Source: Sphingopyxis sp. HIX | GTDB lineage: Bacteria > Pseudomonadota > Alphaproteobacteria > Sphingomonadales > Sphingomonadaceae | NCBI RefSeq assembly: GCF_001468285.1 | Contig: NZ_LNSB01000024.1 | Span: forward strand, 1-64,000 | Reading direction: 5' to 3' | DNA: 64,000 nt | Shown: positions 51,728 through 60,588 of the stretch, piece after piece | Numbering within the stretch: position 1 is the first letter of the stretch | Layout of the letters: the number at the start of each line of letters is the position of its first letter | Program-made: the position numbers and the translations under genes | The notes under the pieces: model-generated | The model's database searches: none | The model's input: only the letters and a program-made list of their open reading frames with translations | Told to the model about the DNA's origin: nothing

Positions 51728-51892
51728 ATGCCGCTTTCCACCGCACAATCCTTCGCCTGGAGCATGGCCCGCACGATGATGACCATCATCGTCCTGATCG
51801 AAACGGGCAGCGGCTTCTCGGTCATGCCGCTCGACGAGTTCGACGGCGATCCCGCCTGCATCGTGTGCGAATATGATCCGTTCAATCGCTGA
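51728..51892 (+). CDS. Small hypothetical protein (54 aa)
   Basis: AGGAG lies eight bases before the ATG. The product is 54 residues with a hydrophobic centre (MARTMMTIIVLIETGSGFSV) and an acidic end (DEFDGDPACIVCEYDPFNR) with two cysteines. It follows a GC-rich leader with the hairpin ACCCC/GGGGT (51606-51618), like the DUF736 genes, and it is the kind of short ORF often found in such elements. Function unknown. Confidence 0.55.
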   Translation: MPLSTAQSFAWSMARTMMTIIVLIETGSGFSVMPLDEFDGDPACIVCEYDPFNR

Positions 51893-52018
51893 AATCTCGA
51901 GAAAACTCGCCCCACGGTGGTTCCAGTTTCGGTTCCACCCTCGGGGCGATTTTGCTATGTCGGGCAAGCAGATTGCGCTGTGGTGGTGGTGGAGAGCGCG
52001 TCCGATGGGAGGACGCTT

Positions 52019-52453
52019 ATGACTTTTATGATCATTCTCGGCGCCGTGGCTGCCATCTATATTGCCATCCTGATGTTCCGGCTGGCCTCGGTTGCACTGC
52101 CGCTCTACGCGGGCATCGGCACGACGCTCTACCTGATCGATCGCGACTTGGGATATCTGGTCCCGATCATCGCCGGACTGGCCGTCGGCGCCCTGGTCAT
52201 CGGATGTGGACGAGCCCTCTGCGCCTTCCTCCCGCCGCTTTATCGCTTCGTCGTCATGCTTGTCTTCGCCATCCCGGCGGGATTCGCAGGCTACCAGGCG
52301 GCGAGGGGGTTTGCCGGTCTCGGGCTCGCGGAAGGCGCCATGCTCGAGACGCTCGGAATCGCCGGCGCGTTAGCCGCGGCCGCAGCCGCCATGCGCGGCC
52401 TCGGTGCGAGGCAGGACGGCTCTCCGCGTGAAGCGACGATAGGCGCCGTGTGA
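52019..52453 (+). CDS. Hypothetical small membrane protein
   Basis: The protein has 144 residues starting at the ATG preceded by GGGAGG. Four hydrophobic segments are visible (FMIILGAVAAIYIAILMFRL; LVPIIAGLAVGALVIGCG; FVVMLVFAIPAGFAGYQAA; TLGIAGALAAAAAAM). No catalytic motif is seen. It lies among backbone genes of the element and may belong to the transfer or maintenance functions; this is a guess from position only. Confidence 0.65.
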   Translation: MTFMIILGAVAAIYIAILMFRLASVALPLYAGIGTTLYLIDRDLGYLVPIIAGLAVGALVIGCGRALCAFLPPLYRFVVMLVFAIPAGFAGYQAARGFAGLGLAEGAMLETLGIAGALAAAAAAMRGLGARQDGSPREATIGAV

Positions 52454-52767
52454 GTACAGCCCGCCGCCAGTGAAGGTTGGATGACCGCCCATCTCCGGTC
52501 TGCGCTACGCTGCAACGCCGAACCGGCGCGGCCTCCTCGATCTGCGCCATCTGCCGGCAAGACGCTGACGCTGGATCGCTGACCGCAACGGCGGGCATGC
52601 GACTTTCTTCCCCCGGCGTTCCGCCGTTCCTCGCGAATCAAGAAAGCCTTTGCCCTCCGTCCTCCGCTTTGCTGCGGGCCTGGCGGCTGCGGCGCGATCC
52701 CTTGCCGGACGTCGATGCGCATCGAGGCCGCGATGGTGCGGCTCGACATGCAGCAAAGGACATCATC
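52454..52767. other. GC-rich non-coding leader before DUF736 copy 3 (314 bp)
   Basis: No gene is supported. It has the same character as the leaders before the other DUF736 genes, GC-rich with short inverted repeats, and ends in a weak AAAGGACATC ribosome binding site. Confidence 0.5.
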
Positions 52768-53085
52768 ATGAGCAAGATCGGCAGCTTCCAACTCGTCTCG
52801 GGCGAATATCAGGGCGAGATCGTCACGCTTTCGGTGCAGGCCAAATCGGTCCGCATCGTCCCGGAGAAGAACGCAAGCGGCAACGCCCCGAGCCATCGCG
52901 TCTTCGTCGGCGACGCCGAAGTCGGCGCCGCCTGGTCGAAGACCAGCCAGGACAAACGCCCCTATCTTTCGGTCAAGCTCGACGACCCGAGCTTCGTCGC
53001 CCCGATCTTCGCGCAGCTATTCGCGGGCGACGAGGGCGAATATGACCTCGTCTGGAGCCGCCAGAACCGCCGCAACGACAATTGA
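52768..53085 (+). CDS. DUF736 family protein (copy 3)
   Basis: The protein has 105 residues: IGSFQLVSGEYQGEIVTLSV, VRIVPEKNASGNAPSHRVF, EVGAAWSKTSQDKRPYLSV and YDLVWSRQN are the clearest family match of the four copies. Function unknown. A 12-bp perfect-stem terminator-like hairpin starts 10 bp after its stop, so it is probably a single-gene transcript immediately before the excision-activator-like gene. Confidence 0.9.
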   Translation: MSKIGSFQLVSGEYQGEIVTLSVQAKSVRIVPEKNASGNAPSHRVFVGDAEVGAAWSKTSQDKRPYLSVKLDDPSFVAPIFAQLFAGDEGEYDLVWSRQNRRNDN

Positions 53086-53094
53086 TGCGGCGCC

Positions 53095-53120
53095 CATCGC
53101 CCGGCCTCGGCCGGGCGATG
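53095..53120 (+). terminator. Terminator-like hairpin after DUF736 copy 3
   Basis: CATCGCCCGGCC (53095-53106) pairs with GGCCGGGCGATG (53109-53120), then TTATATCC. It would separate DUF736 copy 3 from the downstream activator gene. Confidence 0.7.
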
Positions 53121-53269
53121 TTATATCCAATTTGAGGGCTTTAGCGTGCGTAGCTCGGATATTTTTGCGCTAAGTCCATGATGTATGCGCCGGTAACCAC
53201 GCCGCTGTTGGCGGGCCAAGGTCGGCCGAAAGCGGCGGTTTATTCTCCTCAAACGGGTCGGAGGTGCGA

Positions 53270-54050
53270 ATGGATCAGGCAGTCGGATGGCAGTCGCCAT
53301 ATTTTCCGAAAATATTCGAACGATATGATCGCGCGGACTTCGCGCAGGAATTCCTGCGGCGAAGCCCCGCCTATCGCGGCGGCTATGCCGCCGCCGCGGC
53401 GGCGCCGGGCGCCGACCGCGTGCGGCTCTTTCGGCGGCTCGCCAGCCGCTGGGGGTTGGTCTTTCGCCTTCGATCCTGATCTTCCGGCCGCGGCCGCGCC
53501 CGCCCTGTGGCGGCCGCAGGCCTGCGCCTTCGTCACGATCGCACGCCCGGCGCCCAAGGGCTTTGCCGCGCTGCGCCTCGCCGAGATTGTCGACGGACCA
53601 GAGATTGCCGCAGAGCTGCTCTCGTACCGCGACTGGCATATCGTCCTGCTTGCCGGGGGACGGCACTATCGTCTGCTGGTCCGGCGCTGCTGCGCGAACG
53701 AGCGACTGGCATTTCTCACGCCCGCAGATGCAAAGGCCGGTCTCCGCGCCTCGATGATCATGGCGCTTCACCGCGAACTCCTCGATACGGGCGGCGCTCG
53801 TCCGGCACCTGACAGCGCCCCGGGGGCGACGGAGCGCTGGCGCCTGGTCCAATGGCTCCGCATTCTCGACGCCATGACCGAGGGAGCATCGGCCCGCGAC
53901 ATGGCGGCAGCGCTACTGCTCGCCGAGGCGCGCAACTATTCCGCCGCCGAGTGGGACGCGTCGAGCGAGCGCCGCCGTATCGCGCGCTGGCAGCGCGCCG
54001 CCGTTGCCATGCGCGACGGTGGATTCAACGCGCTTCTCGGCGCGGCCTGA
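53270..54050 (+). CDS. FseA-like excision/transfer activator (DUF6499-DUF2285), needs a +1 frameshift
   Basis: The first frame (53270-53479, 69 residues) encodes a DUF6499-type domain, SPYFPKIFERYDRADFAQEF then LRRSPAY, and ends at TGA 53477-53479 a few codons after WGLVF. The +1 frame continues the same protein as FAFDPDLPAAAAPALWRP and a full DUF2285 domain to 54050; it has no start codon of its own near the join. A +1 shift near 53459-53465 would give one 259-residue protein. FseA of ICEMlSymR7A is made in exactly this way from two overlapping frames by programmed +1 frameshifting and activates excision. Position directly before an RdfS-like gene and traF matches that element. A sequencing error or pseudogene is the alternative. 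Confidence 0.75.
53459..53465 (+). other. Probable +1 ribosomal frameshift site
   Basis: The zero frame reads GTC TTT CGC CTT and meets TGA four codons later. Skipping one T gives GTC TTC GCC TTC and restores the DUF2285 frame exactly where the fused family members read ...F-(A/P)-x-DP-x-LPA. This is the region in which a shift must occur; the precise slippery codon is not determined. Confidence 0.55.
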
Positions 54051-54167
54051 TCGGGACATTCCGACGACCTTCGTTTTGTCCGTTCCGAATCCTTCGGGTG
54101 ATTTTCCAAGAACGCCTCCTCGTTCCTGAACCCTGATCCGGGTTCCGGTCCTTGGCAGGAGGCCCCA

Positions 54168-54419
54168 TTGTCCGATCGTCACACGCCCGTCGTCGCCCGC
54201 TATCTCCGGACGCCGGAAGCGGCTGTCCACTTGAGCCTGTCGGCGGCGACGCTCGAGAAGCATCGCTGCTACGGGACGGGGCCACGCTATCACAAGCTCG
54301 GCGGCCGCGTCGTTTATGCGATCGCCGACCTCGACGCCTGGGCGGCGATCGGACGCAAGACATCGACCTCGGATCCCGGCGTCGGCCACATTTCGCCGCT
54401 GCGCCCGGTGCGCCGCTGA
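54168..54419 (+). CDS. RdfS-like helix-turn-helix excisionase/regulator
   Basis: The protein has 83 residues from a TTG start with CAGGAGG upstream. A MerR/AlpA-type winged helix is present: YLRTPEAAVHLSLSAATLEK, YGTGPRYHKLGGRVVYAIAD, LDAWA. In ICEMlSym-type elements the recombination directionality factor RdfS is a small protein of this type encoded just after FseA and before DUF2840 and traF, as here. It would bend DNA at the attachment sites and favour excision. If the element is a plasmid it may act as a transcriptional regulator instead. Confidence 0.8.
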   Translation: MSDRHTPVVARYLRTPEAAVHLSLSAATLEKHRCYGTGPRYHKLGGRVVYAIADLDAWAAIGRKTSTSDPGVGHISPLRPVRR

Positions 54420-54961
54420 TGCGCCGGCGAATGGCATCGGCTTTGCCGTCGCTCATGCCGGCGGCGGCGTCTCCGCCTGCCGGCGTTCGGCTCCCCGCAA
54501 GCGGCCTGACCGACGTCGAGATGACCTGGATCGAGGGCCGGCTCGAACAGCAGCTCCGCTTCGGGCGGGTCGCCGCCGAGCGGTCCGGCGGACCGCACAA
54601 GCGCATCGCGTCCTTCCGTCCGGGTGCGACCTTCGGGCTGATCGGTTGCACAGTGAACGATCTCGGATCTCTGTTCTGGAGCCTAGCCATCGTCAGGGCG
54701 GTCGCACCCGGTGCGCCCTATGCGACCCATCCCGCTGTTCACCCGGGAGGCGACATTCTCCTCGAGCTTTCCGATCTCGAACCCATCCGCGCAGTGTGCC
54801 GCGAGATCGACATGATCGAGGTCACGGGCGTCGATGCGTGCGACGTGTCTCCCGATCACTGGCGCCATATCGGGCGGCGGCTCGCAGAGACGCTGCCGTT
54901 CCGCTCCTACTCAGCCGAACGCCATGCCGCGTGGCTCCGCCGCGGCGAGGCCCGTCCATGA
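54419..54961 (+). CDS. DUF2840 family protein
   Basis: The protein has 180 residues; its ATG overlaps the stop of the HTH gene. The family core is visible as LTDVEMTWIEGRLEQQLRFG, ASFRPGATFGLIGCTVNDLG, and YATHPAVHPGGDILLELSD. DUF2840 proteins occur almost only in conjugative modules of alphaproteobacteria between the regulator and traF; their function is unknown. It is translationally coupled to both neighbours. Confidence 0.87.
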   Translation: MRRRMASALPSLMPAAASPPAGVRLPASGLTDVEMTWIEGRLEQQLRFGRVAAERSGGPHKRIASFRPGATFGLIGCTVNDLGSLFWSLAIVRAVAPGAPYATHPAVHPGGDILLELSDLEPIRAVCREIDMIEVTGVDACDVSPDHWRHIGRRLAETLPFRSYSAERHAAWLRRGEARP

Positions 54962-55524
54962 ACCGGCGGTGGCTCCGCACGACCGCCGCCTGCGGCGCGC
55001 TCTTTTGCGGGCTGTTCGGCGCGGCCGCGATCCTCGCGCCGCAGCCGCGGCTCATCTGGAACGCGAGCGCGAGCGTGCCGGTCGGGCTTTACGCCATCGA
55101 CGTCGGCGCAAAGCCTGCGCGCGGCGACCTTGTCGCCATTGCGCCGCCCGCGCCGCTCTCCGCCTGGCTTTCGGAGCGCGGCTATCTGCCGCGCGGCGTG
55201 CCGCTCCTGAAGCGGGTCGCAGCAACGAGCGGCGCGCTCGTGTGCCGCAGCGGCGTCTTCGTCACGATCGACGGCGCGCCTGCGGCGCGCACGCGATCGG
55301 CGGACCGCATGGGACGAACACTGCCGCTCTGGCTCGGCTGCCGCCGGCTGGAGCGCGGCGAGCTATTCGTCCTCGGCCTGTCTCCCGACAGCCTCGACGG
55401 CCGATATTTCGGGCCGCTTCCGGCATCCGCCGTCATCGGCACCGCGCATCCCATTCTCACCCGCGACGCCTCCGGCGCGCCGCTTCGCTGGCGCCGGAAC
55501 GGCGCGCGGCATTTCACCAACTAG
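54958..55524 (+). CDS. traF: TraF-type S26 signal peptidase
   Basis: The protein has 188 residues. An N-terminal membrane helix (TTAACGALFCGLFGAAAIL) is followed by the catalytic serine Ser39 in NASASVPVGLY and the general-base lysine Lys85 in VPLLKRVAAT. TraF processes or cyclises the pilin TrbC during mating-pair formation in RP4-like systems. Its ATG overlaps the DUF2840 stop. The pilin gene itself would be to the right of trbB, outside the window. Confidence 0.9.
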   Translation: MNRRWLRTTAACGALFCGLFGAAAILAPQPRLIWNASASVPVGLYAIDVGAKPARGDLVAIAPPAPLSAWLSERGYLPRGVPLLKRVAATSGALVCRSGVFVTIDGAPAARTRSADRMGRTLPLWLGCRRLERGELFVLGLSPDSLDGRYFGPLPASAVIGTAHPILTRDASGAPLRWRRNGARHFTN

Positions 55525-55544
55525 CCGGACGAGGAACAGACATC

Positions 55545-55877
55545 ATGATGATCGGAAGCTTTCAGACCGCAGGCGAGGGCTATGCGGGATCGATCCGGAC
55601 CCTCCTGCTCGACGCGATGATCGCGATCGTTCCGGCTGCGCCGTCCGACGCCGAAAACGCGCCGGGCTGGCGGGTGCTGCTGGTCGAGGCCGACGATGGC
55701 GTCGAGATCGGAGCGGGCTGGGACCGCACCGGCGAACGCGCCGGTTCCTTTATCGCGCTGCAGATCGACGACCCGGCCTTGCCGTCGCCGCTGCGCGCCA
55801 ACCTCATTCGCTCCACGCGACACGAGGACGAATATCATCTGCTCTGGTCGCGCCCGGCACCGCAGGCGAAAGGCTGA
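55545..55877 (+). CDS. DUF736 family protein (copy 4)
   Basis: The protein has 110 residues starting at the first of two adjacent ATG codons, with GAGGAACAG upstream. IGSFQTAGEGYAGSIRTLLL, VEIGAGWDRTGERAGSFIAL and EYHLLWSRPAP fit the family. Unlike the other copies it has no long leader and lies within the traF to relaxase operon, so this copy may have a transfer-related role. Confidence 0.88.
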   Translation: MMIGSFQTAGEGYAGSIRTLLLDAMIAIVPAAPSDAENAPGWRVLLVEADDGVEIGAGWDRTGERAGSFIALQIDDPALPSPLRANLIRSTRHEDEYHLLWSRPAPQAKG

Positions 55878-55880
55878 GTG

Positions 55881-56609
55881 ATGCGGCCTTTGGCTCGCTC
55901 GGCGCGCTTCCGCGCGATGCGCATCGCCGGTGCCGCTTTGCTGGCGCTCGCGGCGCTGCCTGCCGTTCCGGCGGCAGCGCGCGAGCGGCCTGTCGCTGCG
56001 CCTGCCGCTCATCCTTATGCGCCCCATGTCAGCGAGGCTTCGCAGCGGTTCGCCATACCCGAGGCATGGATATGGCGCGTCATGCATGTCGAAAGCCGGG
56101 GTCGATCGCGCGCCGTGTCGCACGCGGGGGCAATGGGGTTGATGCAGATCATGCCGGGGACTTGGGCCATGCTGACTGCAAGATACGGGCTGGGGTCAGA
56201 CCCCTTCGACGCGCGCGCGAACATCCATGCCGGTGCTGCCTATCTGCGCATGATGTGGGACCGATATGGCGACGTCTCGCTCATGCTCGCCGCCTATAAT
56301 GCGGGACCGGGCCGCGCCGACGCCTATGCGGTGGGTCGGCGCCGACTTCCCGCAGAGACCATCGCCTATGTTGCCGCGATTGCACCGGCGATCGGCGCAT
56401 CGGGCATCGCTTCGCTCGCCCCCGCGCCGACACCGACGGCACCGTCCTGGCGCAGCGCTTCGCTGTTCGCCGAACGCCCCGGCGACGATGCGGCCGCGCT
56501 GCCCGGTGCAGCTCCGCTGCAATCCGGGCGCAGCGCCGATGCAGCGGAACGTGCGCCACCTCGCGCGCCTGCGGCGCTCTTCGTTCCGCTTTCCGGCCGC
56601 GACCAATGA
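55881..56609 (+). CDS. Conjugation-associated lytic transglycosylase
   Basis: The protein has 242 residues. A signal peptide (RIAGAALLALAALPAVPAAA) leads to a type 1 SLT domain with the catalytic glutamate near residue 70 in HVESRGRSRAVSHAGAMGLM, and YNAGPGRADAYA. It cuts peptidoglycan to let the transfer apparatus through. A Pro/Ala-rich tail occupies the last 60 residues. A GTG one codon upstream is an alternative start. Confidence 0.9.
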   Translation: MRPLARSARFRAMRIAGAALLALAALPAVPAAARERPVAAPAAHPYAPHVSEASQRFAIPEAWIWRVMHVESRGRSRAVSHAGAMGLMQIMPGTWAMLTARYGLGSDPFDARANIHAGAAYLRMMWDRYGDVSLMLAAYNAGPGRADAYAVGRRRLPAETIAYVAAIAPAIGASGIASLAPAPTPTAPSWRSASLFAERPGDDAAALPGAAPLQSGRSADAAERAPPRAPAALFVPLSGRDQ

Positions 56610-56832
56610 TCTGTCGCGCCTCGGTTTCGATGCCTTGCCCGGACCTGTTGGCTCGGGTGTTCTGGCTCGTCTGGAAGGGGAAGGGGGCAGGGCAAGATAA
56701 AAGACCGGCCAGCTCGCTGGCGGTATGTGGTTGGTTTGTCTCAGCTTTTGCGTATGGCACGCGGCCCGCCGTGCCATATAGCGGGCAGTTTACGCCTTTC
56801 CTTTCAACGGCTTGCCGTCTGGCACCCCGCCG

Positions 56833-58575
56833 ATGAGCGACGACGACCAAGATTTCCGGGTCAGGCCGGGACGGGGGAGAGACGCGGGGGCGGGTTCCGC
56901 CGGTCGCGGCAAGCGGCTTGCGGCGGAGGTGCGGCGTGCGGCCGCGCGTTCGGGCGCGACGCGGCTCCGGCGCGCGGGGCCTTCGCGCGGCGGGACCGGA
57001 CGTCATGGGCGCGGCCGCCGGGCGCTCGCGGTCATCCGGCGCGGTCCCGCGATGCGCCGTGTCACCGTGATGGCGCGGATCGTCCGGCATCGCGGCGCAG
57101 GGTTTCGTGCCGCCCCGCTCGGACGCCACATAGCCTATCTCGAACGCGACGGCGTGACCCGCGATGGACGCGACGCCTCGATGTTCGATGCCGCCGGCGA
57201 TGAGGCCGATCGCGGCGGCTTCGCTGAGCGCTGCGGCGGCGATCGTCACCACTTCCGCTTCATCGTCAGCCCCGAGGACGCGGCCGAGCTTGGCGACCTG
57301 CGCGGCTACACGCGCGACCTGATGAGCCAGCTCGAGGTCGATCTCGAGACGCGCCTCGACTGGGTCGCGGTCGATCATTGGAATACCGACAATCCGCACA
57401 TCCATGTCCTTGTGCGCGGGGCCACGGCCGATGGCACTGATCTCGTTGTCGACCGGGGCTATATGGCCGAGGGCGTCCGCGGCCGTGCGTCGGAGATCGC
57501 GACCCTGGAGCTTGGCCCGAGGAGCGAGCTTCAGGTCGATGCTGCGCTGCGCCGCGAAGTCGAGGCCGAACGCTGGACCAGTCTCGATGCCGAGCTTGCG
57601 CGGCGATCGCGCGAGAATGAAATCGTCGATCTTCGCCCGGTCGCCGGGGGCGAGGCCAGGACGGACCGGCATCTGCTGGGGCGTGCCGCGAAGCTCGAGG
57701 CGCTGGGGCTCGCCTCGCGTGTCGGACCCGCCCAATATCTTCTCGATCCGGGGGCCGAGGAAAGGCTTCGCACCATCGGGGAGCGCGGCGACATCATCAA
57801 GACCATGCACCGCGAAATGGCCGCGCGCGGGATCGCATTCGATGCTTCGGCTCTGGCGATCGGAGAGCAGGGCGAGGGTCCTATAATCGGCCGTCTGGTG
57901 GCGCGGGGGCTCGACGACGAGCTCGCGGGTTCTGCCTATGCGATCGTCGACGGGATCGATGGCCGAACCCATCATATCCGCTTTCCCGATCTTGAACGGA
58001 CCGGCGACGCAAAGCCCGGCGCGATTGTCGAGCTGAGGCACTGGGACGGACGCGATGGCGCCCGCCATATCTCGCTGGCGGTTCGCTCGGATCTGCCGCT
58101 GGGCGAACAGGTCGAGGCCCCCGGCGCGACTTGGCTCGATCGGCAGCTTGCCGCGCCCGACCGGTCAATGCGCTCCCAAGGGTTCGGCCGCGAGGTCCGG
58201 GATGCGATGAAGGCGCGCACCGCCTTTCTCGAGCGCGAGGAGTTGTTGCCGCGCGACATGGGGCGCCAGTCATCCTGGGAACGGATCGAGATGCTCCGCC
58301 GGCGCGAGATGGACGCAGCGGTGGACGCGATCGCGGCGCGAACCGGACTCGAGCATCGGCCGTCGGCGCCGGGCGAGCATGTGAGCGGCATCTACCGCGA
58401 GCGCGTGCAGCTCGCCTCGGGACGCTTCGCGATGATCGACGACGGGCTCGGCTTCCAGCTCGTGCCCTGGAGGCCAGCACTTGAGCCGCATCTCGGCAAG
58501 CATATCAGCGGAACGGCAACAGCGACTGGCGGCATCGACTGGTCGCTCGGCCGCGGCCGCGGGATCGGCATCTGA
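56833..58575 (+). CDS. Relaxase (RlxS/VirD2-like, DUF3363)
   Basis: The protein has 580 residues from the ATG giving MSDDDQDFRVRPGRG; the frame is open upstream without support. The metal-binding histidine motif HWNTDNPHIHVLVRG (about 183-196) and the DUF3363 region (LVARGLDDELAGSAYAIVDG, GRFAMIDDGLGFQLVPW) identify a relaxase of the RlxS type that nicks oriT and stays covalently bound to the transferred strand. Tyrosines before the HIH motif (for example IAYLERDG) could be nucleophiles. oriT is not recognised; it may lie in 56610-56832. Confidence 0.9.
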   Translation: MSDDDQDFRVRPGRGRDAGAGSAGRGKRLAAEVRRAAARSGATRLRRAGPSRGGTGRHGRGRRALAVIRRGPAMRRVTVMARIVRHRGAGFRAAPLGRHIAYLERDGVTRDGRDASMFDAAGDEADRGGFAERCGGDRHHFRFIVSPEDAAELGDLRGYTRDLMSQLEVDLETRLDWVAVDHWNTDNPHIHVLVRGATADGTDLVVDRGYMAEGVRGRASEIATLELGPRSELQVDAALRREVEAERWTSLDAELARRSRENEIVDLRPVAGGEARTDRHLLGRAAKLEALGLASRVGPAQYLLDPGAEERLRTIGERGDIIKTMHREMAARGIAFDASALAIGEQGEGPIIGRLVARGLDDELAGSAYAIVDGIDGRTHHIRFPDLERTGDAKPGAIVELRHWDGRDGARHISLAVRSDLPLGEQVEAPGATWLDRQLAAPDRSMRSQGFGREVRDAMKARTAFLEREELLPRDMGRQSSWERIEMLRRREMDAAVDAIAARTGLEHRPSAPGEHVSGIYRERVQLASGRFAMIDDGLGFQLVPWRPALEPHLGKHISGTATATGGIDWSLGRGRGIGI

Positions 58576-58593
58576 CCGGACAGGAGAAAACCC

Positions 58594-60588
58594 ATGAACG
58601 ACCGAATCCTTTGGGGACAAATCACGGTCATCTTTCTGATCGTCCTCGGCGCGGTTTGGACCGCGACGCAGTGGACGGCATGGGAACTTGGCTATCAGGC
58701 AGCGCTCGGCGATCCCTGGTTCCGCATATCGGGCTATCCAATCTATCCTCCGCCGGCCTTCTTCTGGTGGTGGTTCGCCTTCGATGCCTATGCGCCGCCG
58801 GTTTTCTATCGTGGCGCCGCGATCGCCGCCTCGGGCGGCTTCCTGTCGATCATCGTCGCGATCTTCATGTCGATCTGGCGCGCCCGTGAGCGGCGCCGCG
58901 CCGAGACCTATGGCTCGGCGCGCTGGGCTAGCGAACGCGAGGTTCGCTCCGCTGGCATGCTCGGCGAGGACGGGGTGATCATCGGGCGGCTCGGGAAACG
59001 CTATCTGCGACACAATGGCGCCGAGCACCTGCTCTGTTTCGCGCCGACGCGGTCGGGGAAGGGCGTCGGCCTCGTCATCCCCACCTTGCTGACATGGCCC
59101 GGCAGCTGCATCGTTCATGACATCAAGGGCGAGAATTGGGAGCTTACCGCGGGCTTCCGCGCGAGGCACGGCCGCGTGCTGCTCTTCGATCCGACCAACA
59201 AGGCGTCGGCCGCCTATAATCCGCTCTTCGAGGTCCGCCGCGGCGAGTGGGAGGTGCGCGACGTGCAGAATGTCGCCGACGTTCTCGTCGATCCCGAGGG
59301 CAGCCTCGAGAAGAGAAACCATTGGGAGAAGACGAGCCACGCGCTCCTCGTCGGCGCGATCCTTCACGTCCTTTATGCGGAGGAGGACAAGACGCTCGCT
59401 GGGGTTGCCGCTTTCCTTTCAGACCCGCGCCGCCCGATCGAGACGACGCTCCGGCGCATGAAGACGACGAAGCACCTCGGCACATCGGTTCACCCGGTGG
59501 TGGCGGCAGCGGCGCAGGAACTGCTCAACAAGAGCGAGAATGAGCGATCGGGCGTGCTCTCGACCGCCATGTCCTTTCTCGGCCTCTACCGCGATCCGGT
59601 CATCGCGGCCGTCACCGGATCGTCCGAATGGAGGATCGCCGACCTCATGGAGGATGATGTCCCGGTCTCGCTCTATCTCGTCGTACCGCCGGGAGACATC
59701 AGTCGGACCAAGCCGCTGATCCGCCTGATCCTCAACCAGATCGGGCGGCGCCTCACCGAGGAACTCAATCCCGCTGCGCGGCCGCGTCGGCTATTGTTGA
59801 TGCTCGATGAGTTCCCGGCGCTCGGGCGGCTCGATTTCTTCGAAAGCGCGCTGGCCTTCATGGCGGGGTACGGGATCAAGGCTTTCCTGATTGCCCAGTC
59901 GCTCAACCAGATCGAGAAGGCCTATGGCCAGAACAATGCGATCCTCGACAATTGCCATGTGCGCGTCAGTTTCGCGACGAACGATGAGCGCACCGCCAAG
60001 CGCATATCGGACGCCCTCGGGACGGCCACCGAACAAAGGGCGATGAAGAATTATGCGGGCCACCGGCTCTCGCCTTGGCTCGGTCACCTGATGATATCGC
60101 GTACCGAGACGGCCCGCGCCTTACTCACACCCGGCGAGGTGATGCAGCTTCCGCCCGACGACGAGATCGTGATGGTCGCGGGTCTTGCGCCGATCCGGGC
60201 GCGGAAGGCGAGATATTTTCTTGACGCCCGGTTCAGTGCGCGGATCATTGCGCCACCCGATCGGAAGGCCGGACCAATGAAGCTTCATGACTGGGCGCGG
60301 AGGGAAGGAGCTGAGCCTGCGCCCGTTCGCCTCGCATTGCCCGCGCCTGAAGCCAAGGAACAGAACGACAGCGCGAGCGACACTGCGAATAGCGGGATCC
60401 GGCAGGAACCAGAGCTTCCGGCACATGAAGACGTCGCGCCGCCAAGCCGTCCGGTGCAGGGCGAGTTCGACTATGCCGACGACGACGCACAGGGCGACGC
60501 AGCCCGCGCCCGCGCGGCTGCCGATCGCCGCCTGTCGCGCGCGGCGCGAAATGCCTCGCTCGATCCCGGTGACGGGATCGACCTGTGA
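58594..60588 (+). CDS. traG: TraG/VirD4-family conjugative coupling ATPase
   Basis: The protein has 664 residues. Two N-terminal membrane segments (ITVIFLIVLGAVWTATQWTA; GGFLSIIVAIFMSIW) precede the Walker A APTRSGKG near 150-157 and a Walker B LLLMLDEFPALG near 402-413. The protein links the relaxase-DNA complex to the type IV secretion channel. A polar, Glu/Ala-rich C-terminal tail follows from about 560. It starts 18 bp after the relaxase gene and overlaps the CopG gene, one operon. Confidence 0.95.
   Translation: MNDRILWGQITVIFLIVLGAVWTATQWTAWELGYQAALGDPWFRISGYPIYPPPAFFWWWFAFDAYAPPVFYRGAAIAASGGFLSIIVAIFMSIWRARERRRAETYGSARWASEREVRSAGMLGEDGVIIGRLGKRYLRHNGAEHLLCFAPTRSGKGVGLVIPTLLTWPGSCIVHDIKGENWELTAGFRARHGRVLLFDPTNKASAAYNPLFEVRRGEWEVRDVQNVADVLVDPEGSLEKRNHWEKTSHALLVGAILHVLYAEEDKTLAGVAAFLSDPRRPIETTLRRMKTTKHLGTSVHPVVAAAAQELLNKSENERSGVLSTAMSFLGLYRDPVIAAVTGSSEWRIADLMEDDVPVSLYLVVPPGDISRTKPLIRLILNQIGRRLTEELNPAARPRRLLLMLDEFPALGRLDFFESALAFMAGYGIKAFLIAQSLNQIEKAYGQNNAILDNCHVRVSFATNDERTAKRISDALGTATEQRAMKNYAGHRLSPWLGHLMISRTETARALLTPGEVMQLPPDDEIVMVAGLAPIRARKARYFLDARFSARIIAPPDRKAGPMKLHDWARREGAEPAPVRLALPAPEAKEQNDSASDTANSGIRQEPELPAHEDVAPPSRPVQGEFDYADDDAQGDAARARAAADRRLSRAARNASLDPGDGIDL

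Noticed and set aside
53310..53329. Fourth match to the shared luxR/lasso/fecI motif (AATATTCGAACGATATGATC)
   Set aside because: It falls inside the DUF6499 coding region (YFPKIFERYD) where the codons explain it; it is not in a promoter position, so I count it as chance.
56610..56832. oriT upstream of the relaxase gene
   Set aside because: This is the expected neighbourhood, but I found no convincing nick site or flanking inverted repeat, so it is not annotated.
56281..58068. 595-codon minus-strand open frame
   Set aside because: Shadow of the transglycosylase and relaxase genes; no recognisable motif.
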